A DNA stretch of 64,000 nt from Sva-07 sp963728195 (GCA_963728195.1 CAVSIX010000005.1:186001-250000); one strand, 5' to 3'; positions 53,283 to 62,646 are shown, counted from the stretch's first letter. Numbers and translations are program-made. The notes: a model not told the origin generated them from the letters alone.

Positions 53283-55451
53283 TCAGGGGCCGCTGGCGTA
53301 GGCGGCGTCGGGCTCGTGGAGGTCGATCGCCTCGTTGTCGTGGGCGTGCAGGCCCGTCACCTCCCACGACAGCACGCCGATGCGGCAGCGCTCCCACCGG
53401 TTGCCGCTCACCTGGCAGTCGGATGCGCCCCACTCGACGATGCAACCGCTGTCGCCGTCGCAAACGGCGTTGCCGTCGATCACCGCCTGCGTGCCGCCGT
53501 CGATGTCGATGCCGCGCATCGTGTGGTCGACGAAGTTGCCGTAGACGTGTGCGCCCTCGGTCTGTTCGAGGTGGATGCCCCACCATCGGCTGGACACGTT
53601 GTTGCCTCGCACGATGGTGCCCGTCGTCGCCGTCGCGCGGATCGCGCACAGGTGATCGCGCAGCTCGCACGAGTCGACCTCGTGGCCGCTGCCGCCGATC
53701 AGGTGCACGCCGACGTCCCAACGCATCCCCCGGAAGTCGCAGCGCGACACGGTCAGGCGGTCGGCGCGTTCGGCGACGACGCCCGATGCGCCGCTGGCGC
53801 GGATGACGACGTCATCGGCGTGCACGACGACATGGCCGTCGATGCGGCACCCCAGCAGGGTGGCGTAGGGTCCGCGGACCTCGACCACCGGGCACGGGGA
53901 CCAGGCGACGCGGGTGGGCCCGCCGGCTGCCCGCAGATGTTCCAGCCGGGCATTGCGCTCGAGCACGACGGCGGTCGCTCCGCCACCGTCGATCGTGGTG
54001 CGTCCGGCGCCGAGGCCGCGCACGATGACGCCGGCGGGCACGGTGACCGGTCCGACGTAGGTGCCGTCGCCGAGCTGCACGATGTCGCCTGGCGAGGCGT
54101 CGCGCAGCAGCCCGGCGAGCTGGATCGGCTGGCGGGGCTGCGGTGCGAACAGCTCGATCGGTCGCTCCACCGCGGTGAGCGTCACCCGGTAGACGGAGAT
54201 GTCGTCGATCCGACCGGCGCGCACTCGTCGCTCGAGCGACGATCGGCCGCTGTCGACGTGCAGGCCGTCGTCGTGCTGGCGGAAGCCGACCGGTGAACCG
54301 TCGAGAACCACCGACTCGACGCGGTATCGATCGGGGGTGATCACCGAGAACCGGCCCCGACCGGTGAGATCGACGGCGTGGAGTTCGCCGTCGACGCACA
54401 GATATCTGACCCCGTCGCCTCCCCAGGCGTCCCACTGCGTCGAGTCGTCGACCAGGCGCTGGTGCCCCCGGATCCACCGTCCGGCCGCCTCGAGCGGCGT
54501 GCGCTGCAACTCGGGAACGGTGCCGTCGGCGGCGGGGCCGATGTTCAGCAGCAGATGTCCGCCCTTGGCGACGACTTCGGTCAAGAGCGACACGATGTCG
54601 AAACCCGACAGGTGGTGCTCTGCCCGTTCCGCCCGGTTGTGGCAGAAACTCGTCCCGATACCCCGGCACAGCTCCCACGGACCGCCGACGGGTCCGTCGG
54701 GTGTCTCGTATTCGAACGTGCGCACGAGTTGTGGGCTCGCCGACGGCACGTCGTCGTCGACGGCCCACCAGCGGTCGTTGACGACCACGTCGGGGTCGAT
54801 CGCCCAGATCCGTTCGAGCAATTCGCGCGTGCGCCAGACGTCCGGGCCGTGTCCCCAGTGCCCGTCGCCCCAGAGCACGCTCGACCCGTACCGTTCGACG
54901 AGGTCGATCACGTGCGGGTGCAGCACGTCGGTGACGTACGACGCATCGGGGAAGCGGGCGTCGCCCCAGTCGAGCAGCGAGTAGTACGTGCCGAACACGA
55001 CGTCGTTGCGCTCGCAGGCGGCGGCGTACTCGGCGAGCACGTTGCGTCGTGGACCGCCGTGCAGGACGGTTCGCTCGGAGTTCGGTGCATCCCACCAGGA
55101 CCAACCGTCGTGGTGCTTGCTGACGAAGATGCTGTACCCGGCGCCGGCGTCGGCCACCACCCGGGCCCAGTCCTCGGCGTCGAAGCGGTCGTAGGTGAGC
55201 AGCGGGAGGAAGTCGTCGTACCGCTCGATGTGGCCCCAGCGATCGCGATGGTGAGCGAGCACTTCGACCATCGGTCGGGCGTGCAGGACGACGTCGGCGA
55301 CCTCCTCGCCGAGGTGGCTGCGATACCAGTCGGAGTACTCGCCGATCGGCGACCACGCCGGCACCGTCGCCAGGTTGGAGTGGACGAAGATGCCGAATCG
55401 CCGCTGGTTCCACCACGTCGGCATGCTCATCGGGTCGTCATTGTCGCGCAC
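53283..55451 (-). CDS. GH29 alpha-L-fucosidase fused to right-handed beta-helix domain
   Basis: 722 aa. Residues 1-about 350 are a GH29 catalytic domain: WWNQRRFGIFVH, SKHHDGWSWWDA, and SSVLWGDGHWG with Asp196 at the nucleophile position, then GHLLLNIGPAADG. About 450-720 is a parallel beta-helix with repeated VxGNxVxxxxxGI turns, as in carbohydrate-binding or pectate-lyase-like proteins. It has no signal peptide. It may trim fucosylated glycans taken up by the cell, the helix holding the polymer. GTG start; an ATG eight codons in is an alternative. Confidence 0.87.
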   Translation of the reverse strand: MRDNDDPMSMPTWWNQRRFGIFVHSNLATVPAWSPIGEYSDWYRSHLGEEVADVVLHARPMVEVLAHHRDRWGHIERYDDFLPLLTYDRFDAEDWARVVADAGAGYSIFVSKHHDGWSWWDAPNSERTVLHGGPRRNVLAEYAAACERNDVVFGTYYSLLDWGDARFPDASYVTDVLHPHVIDLVERYGSSVLWGDGHWGHGPDVWRTRELLERIWAIDPDVVVNDRWWAVDDDVPSASPQLVRTFEYETPDGPVGGPWELCRGIGTSFCHNRAERAEHHLSGFDIVSLLTEVVAKGGHLLLNIGPAADGTVPELQRTPLEAAGRWIRGHQRLVDDSTQWDAWGGDGVRYLCVDGELHAVDLTGRGRFSVITPDRYRVESVVLDGSPVGFRQHDDGLHVDSGRSSLERRVRAGRIDDISVYRVTLTAVERPIELFAPQPRQPIQLAGLLRDASPGDIVQLGDGTYVGPVTVPAGVIVRGLGAGRTTIDGGGATAVVLERNARLEHLRAAGGPTRVAWSPCPVVEVRGPYATLLGCRIDGHVVVHADDVVIRASGASGVVAERADRLTVSRCDFRGMRWDVGVHLIGGSGHEVDSCELRDHLCAIRATATTGTIVRGNNVSSRWWGIHLEQTEGAHVYGNFVDHTMRGIDIDGGTQAVIDGNAVCDGDSGCIVEWGASDCQVSGNRWERCRIGVLSWEVTGLHAHDNEAIDLHEPDAAYASGP

Positions 55452-55518
55452 GACGGTGCCGGCGACGAACCTGTGAGCCGCGAGTGCGGACCGTGGCGGC
55501 TCGCGTCATACTGCATCG

Positions 55519-56373
55519 ATGTCCCTGCTGCGACCCGACCATCTGGCGGAATCGCTCGCGTTCGACGTGGAGACGATCGACCCGCGGCTCGCCGACAAGG
55601 TGGCGGCGCTCGGGCGCGAGCTGGTGCGGCTCGAACGAGTGGTCGTCGCGTTCAGCGGTGGCGCCGACTCCGCCTTCGTCGCGGCGGCAGCCACCCGCAT
55701 GTTGGGCGCTGCGCATGTCCACGCCGTCACGGCGGTGTCGCCGTCGCTCGCAGGCGACGAGGAGGCCGACTGCCGTGCGCTTGCGAGCGAATGGGGTCTG
55801 CGGTGGACGCCGGTGGCCACCGACGAGATGGAGCGCGCCGCCTATCGGGTGAACGACACCGACCGCTGTTACCACTGCAAGGCCGAGCTGATGGACGTCG
55901 TCGGCCCGATCGCCGCAGCGGAGGACGCCACCGTCGTGCTCGGCGTCAACGTCGACGATCTCGGTGACCATCGCCCCGGCCAGCGAGCCGCCAGTGAGGC
56001 GGGCGCCGAGTTCCCGCTCGTCGCCGCAGGATTCACGAAGCACGACGTGCGCGCCGTCTCGCAGGCGATGGGTCTGCGCACGTGGGACAAGCCGGCGGCC
56101 GCCTGCCTCGCGAGCCGCATCCCCTACGGCACGGGCGTGTCGGTCGAGATCCTCGGTCGAGTCGATCGCGCCGAAGCGGCGCTGCACCGGCTGGGCTTCG
56201 CTCAGGTGCGCGTCCGTCACTACGGCGACACGGCGCGTATCGAAGTCGACCTCGACGAGCTGCCGGCGGTCGTCGAGTCCCGAGCCGCAATCGTGGCGGC
56301 CGTCCGTGGTGCCGGCTACCGCTACGTCACCGTCGACCTCGAGGGATTCCGCTCGGGCAACCTCAACGGCTGA
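55519..56373 (+). CDS. larE: ATP-dependent sacrificial sulfur transferase LarE
   Basis: 284 aa. PP-loop VVAFSGGADSAFVAAAA binds ATP, YRCYHCK-like Cys pair (DRCYHCKAEL) follows, and Cys196 in ACLASRIPYGTGV matches the sacrificial-sulfur Cys of L. plantarum LarE. LarE adds sulfur to P2CMN in making the nickel-pincer cofactor of lactate racemase. No larB or larC is in the window. A CATACT box lies 6 nt before the ATG. Confidence 0.88.
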   Translation: MSLLRPDHLAESLAFDVETIDPRLADKVAALGRELVRLERVVVAFSGGADSAFVAAAATRMLGAAHVHAVTAVSPSLAGDEEADCRALASEWGLRWTPVATDEMERAAYRVNDTDRCYHCKAELMDVVGPIAAAEDATVVLGVNVDDLGDHRPGQRAASEAGAEFPLVAAGFTKHDVRAVSQAMGLRTWDKPAAACLASRIPYGTGVSVEILGRVDRAEAALHRLGFAQVRVRHYGDTARIEVDLDELPAVVESRAAIVAAVRGAGYRYVTVDLEGFRSGNLNG

Positions 56374-56477
56374 GCTCGACCGCCCACACCGTTCGCACCC
56401 GACCGCGAGATGCCCGCGGCGTGACCGGTGCCGTCCGATTGCAGGCATCGAAGCGCCCGCCCGTAACGTTCGGCGCC

Positions 56478-57521
56478 ATGAAGCTCTCGATGATGATCAA
56501 CTACTCCGGCGACTTCCACGCAGACGTGGAGAAGGTCGTCGAACTCGAGAAGGCAGGCCTCGATGTGGTGTGGGTACCCGAGGCCTACAGCTTCGACGCC
56601 GTGTCGCAGATGGGCTATCTCGCCGCGAAGACCTCCACGATCGAGATCGGCTCGGGCATCCTCAACGTGTTCTCGCGTACGGCGACCTGCATGGCGCAGA
56701 CCGCGGCGGGCCTCGACTACGTGTCGAAGGGCCGCTTCATCCTCGGCCTCGGCGCCTCCGGTCCCCAGGTGATCGAAGGCTTCCACGGCGTGCCCTACGA
56801 CAAGCCGATGCCGCGCATCCGCGACTACATCAACGTGTGCCGCATGACGTGGCGCCGCGAGAAGGTCGTCTACGACGGCCCGACGACGAAGATCCCGCTG
56901 CCCGAAGGTGAAGGGACCGGGCTCGGCAAGCCGCTGAAGCTGATCAACCATCCCGTGCGCGAGAACATCCCGATCTTCTGGGCGAGCCTGATGGGACAGT
57001 CGGTGAAGAACACCGCCAAGTACGCCGACGGCTGGCTGCCGATCTTCTTCGATCCCGACAAGTTCCAGTCGGTGTGGGGCGACGATCTCAAGGCCGGACA
57101 GGCCGAGCGCGATCCCGACCTCGGACGGCTGCAGATCTCCGCCGGCGGCATGGTGGCGATCGGCGACGAACTCACCGGTGACGCCCAGAAGCGCATCCTC
57201 GACTTCGCCCGCCCGAATGCGGCGCTGTACATCGGGGGCATGGGCGCTCGAGACAAGAACTTCTACAACACGATCTGCCAGCGCTACGGCTACGTCGCCG
57301 AAGCTGCCGAGATCCAGGATCTCTACCTGTCGGGCAAGAAGGACGAGGCCGCGGCGGCCGTGCCCGGCGAGATGCTCGAGAAGTCGAACCTCGTCGGCCC
57401 GGCGGGATACGTGAAGGAACGCATCGCAGCGTTCAAAGAGGCCGGCGTCACCCACCTGTCGGTCAATCCTGTCGGCGGCGACACCGTCAAGACGATCGAA
57501 CAGCTCAAGTCGCTCCTCTGA
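56478..57521 (+). CDS. LLM-class F420-dependent oxidoreductase
   Basis: 347 aa. MKLSMMINYSGDF, GLDVVWVPEAYSFDAVSQMGYLAAKT-type N-terminal strand, IEIGSGILNVFSRTATCMAQ and RFILGLGASGPQVIEGFHGVPYDKP are diagnostic of the F420-dependent LLM group (mycobacterial Rv-type). TAACGT ends 8 nt before the ATG at 56478, rejecting upstream extensions. Substrate unknown. Confidence 0.9.
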   Translation: MKLSMMINYSGDFHADVEKVVELEKAGLDVVWVPEAYSFDAVSQMGYLAAKTSTIEIGSGILNVFSRTATCMAQTAAGLDYVSKGRFILGLGASGPQVIEGFHGVPYDKPMPRIRDYINVCRMTWRREKVVYDGPTTKIPLPEGEGTGLGKPLKLINHPVRENIPIFWASLMGQSVKNTAKYADGWLPIFFDPDKFQSVWGDDLKAGQAERDPDLGRLQISAGGMVAIGDELTGDAQKRILDFARPNAALYIGGMGARDKNFYNTICQRYGYVAEAAEIQDLYLSGKKDEAAAAVPGEMLEKSNLVGPAGYVKERIAAFKEAGVTHLSVNPVGGDTVKTIEQLKSLL

Positions 57522-57532
57522 CCGGTCCTTGC

Positions 57533-57544
57533 GGACCCGACCCC
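57533..57544 (+). repeat. GGACCCGACCCC motif, copy 3
   Basis: Twelve bp past the LLM stop and followed by GAACGAC. The preceding GGTCC-TTGC-GGACC forms a short hairpin. Confidence 0.7.
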
Positions 57545-57568
57545 GAACGACTCGAGGACTGCCTTGGT

Positions 57569-58549
57569 TCAGACCATGCCGCGCAGCCACCAGAGGCTGA
57601 GCGCCCAGGCGAGACCGAGGCAGACGAACGCGGCGAGCGCCCAGCGCCAGGTGAGCTCGGTGACGATCTCGACCGGGTCGCCGATCGTCTCGCCGAGCGA
57701 CTCTGCGATCTGGTCGTAGGCGCTGGCGAGCTCGTCGCCGGTCCTGGCCTCGAACGATTCTCCGCCCGTCGTCTCGGCGACCAACTGGAGATCCGCCGGC
57801 CGCACCGGCACCGGCACGATCTGGCCGGTCTCAGGATCCTGGATCGAGCCGAACTCGGTGCCGAACGCGATCGTGTAGACGGGGATCCCGGCGTCCGCCG
57901 CCTCGGCCGCACCTTCGGACGTGAGGCGGCCGACCGTGGTCTCACCGTCGCTCAGCAGCACCATCACGCCTGGTGGCACGTCGGGGTCGGCGTTCGGGTC
58001 GGCAGCATTGACCAGCAGTTTCGTCCCGGCGGACAGCGCGTCTCCGATCGCAGTCGACTCGGCGAGTTCGAGGTTGTCGATGCCGCGAAGCATCGTCGTC
58101 CGGTCGAGCGTCGGGTCGACGTCGACGCTCACCGAGCCGGAGAAGCCGATCAGACCGACCTCGACGCCGGGGTCGACCTCGTCGACGAAGTTCCGCGCCG
58201 CGTCCTGCGCGGCTTCGAACCGCCGAGGGTCGACGTCGTCGGCCATCATCGACAGCGACACGTCGAACAGTACGAGGATGCGTCCCTGGGTCGTCGTGTT
58301 CTCGGTCGTGCGTTCGACGGGCCGGGCGACGGCGACGACGGCGAACGCCAGGCCGAGCAGCTGCAGGCCCGCGACCACGTGGCGGCGCCACCGTGGGCGC
58401 TTCGGCGCGACCTTGTCGAGCAGGTCGACCTGGGTGAACCGTACGGTCGTCGCCCGGCGCCACCGCAGCACCACGACGTACAGCACGGCGAGCGCGACCA
58501 CCACGACGAGCAGCCACAGGCGTCCTGGAGCGAGGAAGTCGGTGCTCAT
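57569..58549 (-). CDS. VWA-domain membrane protein (BatA-like)
   Basis: 326 aa. N-terminal membrane helices (about 10-28 and 58-75), a von Willebrand A domain with MIDAS motif FDVSLSMMADD, and a C-terminal membrane helix. Last gene of a MoxR-DUF58-VWA set; the ATG overlaps the DUF58 stop. Such sets are thought to act in protein maturation or envelope stress; the partner is unknown. Confidence 0.9.
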   Translation of the reverse strand: MSTDFLAPGRLWLLVVVVALAVLYVVVLRWRRATTVRFTQVDLLDKVAPKRPRWRRHVVAGLQLLGLAFAVVAVARPVERTTENTTTQGRILVLFDVSLSMMADDVDPRRFEAAQDAARNFVDEVDPGVEVGLIGFSGSVSVDVDPTLDRTTMLRGIDNLELAESTAIGDALSAGTKLLVNAADPNADPDVPPGVMVLLSDGETTVGRLTSEGAAEAADAGIPVYTIAFGTEFGSIQDPETGQIVPVPVRPADLQLVAETTGGESFEARTGDELASAYDQIAESLGETIGDPVEIVTELTWRWALAAFVCLGLAWALSLWWLRGMV

Positions 58550-59559
58550 CGGTCGATCCCGTCACCACGGACCGCCTGTACCCGCCGGCGCTGCGTGTGC
58601 TGCACGATCGTGGCGAGCCAGTCGCCGTCGGTCGACAGCTCGATGACGTCGGCACGGGACCTGCCGAGCGCAGCGGTGCGCCGGTCGCGCTCCTCCTGGG
58701 CGGCTGCGGCGAACCGCTGCTGCACCTTGGCGGTCACGCGCACCTCGCGCCCGGCCCCGGTCGCCGGATCGACCACCTCGACGAGTCCGATCGGCGGTAT
58801 GTCGTGCTCGCGGGGGTCGTGGACGGTGATCGCGAGGAGGTCGTGGCGCAGGCTGAGCCGGGCGAGCGACGGCTGCCAGGCGTCGCCGCGGAAGTCGCTG
58901 ATGACCGCAACGAAGCCACGGCGGTTCGCGATCGCACCGACCCGGTCGATCGCTCCGGCGAGGTCGGCGTGGCCGAGACCCTCGGACGCCGGAGGAGCGC
59001 TGAGCAGCGAGAGCACCGCTCGAACCTGGTTCGATCCCGAGCGCGGCGGCACGACGTGGATCGACGGCCCGGCGACGAGAACGGCCCCGAGTCGGTTCTG
59101 GTTGCGGGCCGTCAGGAATCCGATGCAGGCGGCAGCCGCCGTCGCGACGTGGGCCTTGTCGTTCGGCACGGTGCCGAACTGCATCGTCGCCGACACGTCG
59201 ACGACCAGCCACGCGGTGAGATCGCGGTCGGCAATCTGTTCTCGCACGTGGGTCTCGCGGGTGCGTGCGGTGATGTTCCAGTCGATGCGGCGGACGTCGT
59301 CGCCCGGTTGGTAGAGCCTCGACTCGCCCGGTTCGGAACCGTGGCCCGGCGTCAGACCCTGGTAGTGGCCGTGCAGCACGCCGTCGAGCCGACCGGTGAT
59401 CGTGAGTTCGAGCGTGCGCAGCAGCTCGGCAACGGTCTCGGTCGGTGGACCGGCCGCCCAGCCACCGCCGGGCGTCGCGGCCTGCGTCGGCGGTGTACCG
59501 AACCCGCTGGCCGCTGCTGCGGCGGAGGGCGTCACGCTCGCCGGGCCCAGCGTCGCCAC
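58546..59559 (-). CDS. DUF58-domain protein
   Basis: 337 aa from a GTG at 59559. SEPGESRLYQPGDDVRRIDWNITARTRETHVRE is the DUF58 signature region (key residues PGDDxRxIDW), followed by a VWA-like fold (VVDVSATMQFG). It starts 2 nt after the moxR stop and has a GAGGAG at 59566-59571, 6 nt upstream, which rejects the longer frame to 59616. Confidence 0.9.
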   Translation of the reverse strand: MATLGPASVTPSAAAAASGFGTPPTQAATPGGGWAAGPPTETVAELLRTLELTITGRLDGVLHGHYQGLTPGHGSEPGESRLYQPGDDVRRIDWNITARTRETHVREQIADRDLTAWLVVDVSATMQFGTVPNDKAHVATAAAACIGFLTARNQNRLGAVLVAGPSIHVVPPRSGSNQVRAVLSLLSAPPASEGLGHADLAGAIDRVGAIANRRGFVAVISDFRGDAWQPSLARLSLRHDLLAITVHDPREHDIPPIGLVEVVDPATGAGREVRVTAKVQQRFAAAAQEERDRRTAALGRSRADVIELSTDGDWLATIVQHTQRRRVQAVRGDGIDR

Positions 59560-59561
59560 GA

Positions 59562-60641
59562 TCAGCTCCTCGGGGCGTTCGCCCCGAAGGCGTCGTTCGG
59601 CTTCGGCGACACCCACGTGGCGGGAACGGTTGCCAGGATCCGCTGGACGACATGGTCGGTGGTGATGTCACGGGCGAGCGCGTCGTAGGTCAGCAGTAGG
59701 CGGTGACGCAGCACCTCGGGAGCGAGGTCGAACACGTCCTGCGGCGTGGTGTACGAACGGCCACGCATCATCGCGAGAGCGCGTGCACCGCGCACGAGGT
59801 TCAGCGACGCCCGCGGGCTGGCCCCGAGCCCGATCACCGTCGACAGGTCACCGAGCCCGAACCGCTGCGGCGTGCGGGTGCACTGGACGAGATCGACCGC
59901 GTACTGCGACACGGAGCGGTCGACGAACACGGTGTCGGCGCGTTGCTGCAGTCCGATCAATTCGTCGAGCGAGATCACCTGCTGGGTCACCGGCGCACTG
60001 ATGCTCATCCGGTCGATGATCGTGAGCTCCTCGTCGGCGGTGGGGTAGTCGAGCACGATCTTCATCATGAAGCGGTCGCGCTGGGCGTCGGGCAGCTGGT
60101 AGACGCCCTCGGACTCGATCGGGTTCTGGGTGGCGACGACGAAGAAGGGGTTGGGAACCGGGTGGGTGATGCCGCCGATCGTGACCTGCTGTTCGGCCAT
60201 GACCTCGAGCAGCGCCGACTGCACCTTGGCCGGCGCCCGGTTGATCTCGTCGGTCAGGAGGAAGTTGACGAAGACGGGTCCGAACTCGACGTCGAACGTC
60301 TCGCTGCTACCGCGGTAGATGCGCGTGCCGGTGATGTCCGACGGCAGCAGATCGGGTGTGAACTGGATGCGGGCGAACGTGCCACCGACGACGTCGGCGA
60401 GCGTCTCGGCGGCGAGCGTCTTCGCGAGGCCGGGCACCGACTCGAGCAGGCAGTGGCCGCGACACAGCACGCCGACCAGCAGGCGTTCGAGCAATCGGGT
60501 CTGGCCGACCATCACCTTGCGCAGCTCGAAGAAGATCTTCTCGAACGTCTCGGCGGTCTGGCGGTCGTCGGCGGGCGCCGAGGCGCCAGGTGAGCCGTTC
60601 GGCGCAGGCGCCGGCGCGTGGGACTGATCGCTGTCGGTCAT
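59562..60641 (-). CDS. MoxR-family AAA+ ATPase
   Basis: 359 aa from ATG 60641. Walker A LLESVPGLAKT (Ser where most MoxR proteins have Gly), Walker B LLTDEINRAP, sensor VATQNPIESEGVYQLPDAQRDRF and C-terminal lid. A chaperone-like ATPase acting on the DUF58/VWA partners. A TACCGT box lies 9 nt before the ATG. Confidence 0.92.
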   Translation of the reverse strand: MTDSDQSHAPAPAPNGSPGASAPADDRQTAETFEKIFFELRKVMVGQTRLLERLLVGVLCRGHCLLESVPGLAKTLAAETLADVVGGTFARIQFTPDLLPSDITGTRIYRGSSETFDVEFGPVFVNFLLTDEINRAPAKVQSALLEVMAEQQVTIGGITHPVPNPFFVVATQNPIESEGVYQLPDAQRDRFMMKIVLDYPTADEELTIIDRMSISAPVTQQVISLDELIGLQQRADTVFVDRSVSQYAVDLVQCTRTPQRFGLGDLSTVIGLGASPRASLNLVRGARALAMMRGRSYTTPQDVFDLAPEVLRHRLLLTYDALARDITTDHVVQRILATVPATWVSPKPNDAFGANAPRS

Positions 60642-60721
60642 CGTCCGACGACGGTAGCGGTACGCAGGTGTTCGACGGGTGCGGCGGGGCATCTCTCACC
60701 GACTTCTCGTATTCTGGAGCG
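60642..60721. promoter_or_regulatory. Divergent promoter region, moxR and unknown gene
   Basis: Leftward TACCGT is 9 nt from the moxR ATG; rightward TATTCT (60710-60715) is 6 nt from the GTG at 60722. Confidence 0.5.
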
Positions 60722-61099
60722 GTGGCCGAACCGCCCGACGTCGACCCCCCGAACGATTCCGATGCTGCGCCGGATCCGCACGGCGAGCTGGTCGCGGAAC
60801 TCGCGGCGGACCTCGTCGCGAGCATCGACGTCGGGCGCATCGCCGCCGAGGAGGCCGCAGCCGCCCGGCGCTTGTCGATGATCGAGGCCGGGCGCCGCAA
60901 GGGGGGAGTCCTGGGCGCCGCTGCTGCGGGAGCGATGCTCGGGCTACGTGACGTCTACGAAGGACCGCCGAAGGACGACGACATCGTCATCGTGTCCGAG
61001 GCACCGGGCGATCCCGAGGACATCGACGTCGACGGCATCTCCGGGCGAGTGGACGACATCGATTTCTGGGCGCCACCTCCCGGCGATCCCCGCGCCTGA
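60722..61099 (+). CDS. Protein of unknown function
   Basis: 125 aa from a GTG with TATTCT 6 nt upstream. Acidic, Pro/Asp-rich ends surround a helical middle (ELVAELAADLVASIDVGRIAAEEA) and a short Gly/Ala-rich segment (GGVLGAAAAGAMLGL) too short for a sure membrane helix. Divergent from moxR. No family recognised. Confidence 0.65.
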   Translation: MAEPPDVDPPNDSDAAPDPHGELVAELAADLVASIDVGRIAAEEAAAARRLSMIEAGRRKGGVLGAAAAGAMLGLRDVYEGPPKDDDIVIVSEAPGDPEDIDVDGISGRVDDIDFWAPPPGDPRA

Positions 61100-61279
61100 G
61101 GTCTCGTCTGAACCCCGTGCCAGCGCCGTCCCCATCTCGACGGCATCCCCGAGCGGACGCTGCCGGACGGCGTCGAACTGTGAGAGGTCTGCCCGGAACA
61201 GCTGCGCACGATCTCCGACGCGCCGCGACTGGCGTCGTCGAGGCATCGCGCGAACGTTGTCGGTGCGCCTTGTAGCCCG
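61100..61279. other. 180-bp gap with a coding-like but interrupted frame
   Basis: In the same frame as the gene ending at 61099 the DNA reads on as HLDGIPERTLPDGVEL, a TGA, then EVCPEQLRTISDAPRLASS with strong GC3 bias. It is interrupted by stops, so it may be a degraded gene end. No RNA gene seen. Confidence 0.3.
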
Positions 61280-62521
61280 TCAGCTCGCGTAGGCGCCGGG
61301 CCGGTCGAGGAAGTGCCGGTGCCAGCGGCTCGGCGTGAGCACGACCGCGCGAGGCTCGTCTTCGAACATCCAGCGGGCGAAGTTCCGACGACCCCATTCC
61401 CCGCTCGCGCCGACCACGCGAATCGCACCACGCGCTCCCCACGAAGTCTTCAGCACCGATCCGAGCGCGCGCGACATGCGATGGTCGGCGAAGAGATGAT
61501 GGCCGACCTCGGCGCGATAGATCGCGGCGGCATCGTCGGGTTGCAGCGCTCCTGCGGCGATGATCGCCTCGGCAGCGAGACGCCCGGTGAGCAGGGCCTG
61601 TCCGATTCCCTCACCGGTCATCACGTCGGTCGCCATCGCCGCATCGCCCGTGAACAGCACCCGGCCCTCGGCCAGCGTCGCCTCGTCGATCCTGGCGGGA
61701 ATCGGCCATGCGGTGTGACGGTCCTCGAGCGCAAATCCGTCGCCGAGCGCTTCGACCACGTGCGGGCGGGTGAGCAGGTCGGCCCAGAGTTGCTTCATGT
61801 CCTGGATCCGGCGCTCGCCGTCGCGCAGCACGCCGAACCCGACGTTGGCGCGACCGCCGGGGAGCGGGAACGACCAGGCGTACCCGGGCACGAGGTCGGG
61901 TTCGAACCACACGTAGAGCTGGTGCGCTGCCGGGCCGGTGACGTCGCACGCATACTGGCGGAAGCCGTGCCACTCGCCGAGGTAGCCGCCCTCGCCGGCG
62001 CCGAGCGACTTGCGGACCGGGCTCCACATGCCGTCGGCGGCGACGACGTAGCGGGCGTCGACGAGCAGACCGTCGGCCTCGACGGTGACGTGCTCGTCGT
62101 GTTCGGCGATGCGTTGGAATCCGTGGCCGTCACGCACGTCGGCGCCGAGTTCTCGGGCGATCCGGACGAGGGCATCGTCGAGCTGCAACCGCGGGGCCAC
62201 GGCGGCGTAGCTGCCGGTCTCGGGCAGGGGGACGACCACTTCGCGACCGCTCGGCGATCGGATGGCGGCGCCCGCGACCTCGAACCAGTCGGGGATCGTC
62301 GCGCGGTCGAGCCCGAGGTGTTCGAGTTCGCGCAGCGCCAGCGTGGTGAGCCCGTCGCCGCAGCACTTGTCGCGAGGAAACACGGCCTTGTCGATCGCGA
62401 CGACCGACCGGCCGGCGCGGCGCAACTCGATCGCTGCGGCGCTCCCGGCCGGACCGAGGCCGACGACGACGACATCGGTGGTCAGGCGTGGGCGTGGCGG
62501 CGTCGAGGAGGGGTTGCTCAC
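61280..62521 (-). CDS. Geranylgeranyl-reductase-family FAD oxidoreductase
   Basis: 413 aa from a GTG at 62521. FAD loop VVVVGLGPAGSAAAIELRRAG, the family hallmark PRDKCCGDGLT, ADGMWSPVRKSLG and GDAAMATDVMTGEGIGQALLTG. It may saturate polyprenyl chains of quinones or lipids. TAGCCT ends 7 nt before the GTG, rejecting the longer frame to 62572. Confidence 0.9.
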   Translation of the reverse strand: MSNPSSTPPRPRLTTDVVVVGLGPAGSAAAIELRRAGRSVVAIDKAVFPRDKCCGDGLTTLALRELEHLGLDRATIPDWFEVAGAAIRSPSGREVVVPLPETGSYAAVAPRLQLDDALVRIARELGADVRDGHGFQRIAEHDEHVTVEADGLLVDARYVVAADGMWSPVRKSLGAGEGGYLGEWHGFRQYACDVTGPAAHQLYVWFEPDLVPGYAWSFPLPGGRANVGFGVLRDGERRIQDMKQLWADLLTRPHVVEALGDGFALEDRHTAWPIPARIDEATLAEGRVLFTGDAAMATDVMTGEGIGQALLTGRLAAEAIIAAGALQPDDAAAIYRAEVGHHLFADHRMSRALGSVLKTSWGARGAIRVVGASGEWGRRNFARWMFEDEPRAVVLTPSRWHRHFLDRPGAYAS

Positions 62522-62630
62522 GCCGGCAAGGCTAGGGGTGTGCGCGTCGGGACTCTCCGCTGGCAGGCGCAACGGGTGCCGACTCTACGATGCCCGACGA
62601 GCCAGTGCCGCGATGTCGGCAGTCGAGACC

Positions 62631-62639
62631 GAGGAAGGA
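62631..62639 (+). promoter_or_regulatory. Ribosome binding site of the SDR gene at 62647
   Basis: GAGGAAGGA, 7 nt before the ATG at 62647. A TACGAT box at 62585-62590 may be the promoter -10, giving a 5' leader. Confidence 0.75.
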
Positions 62640-62646
62640 CGCGTTG

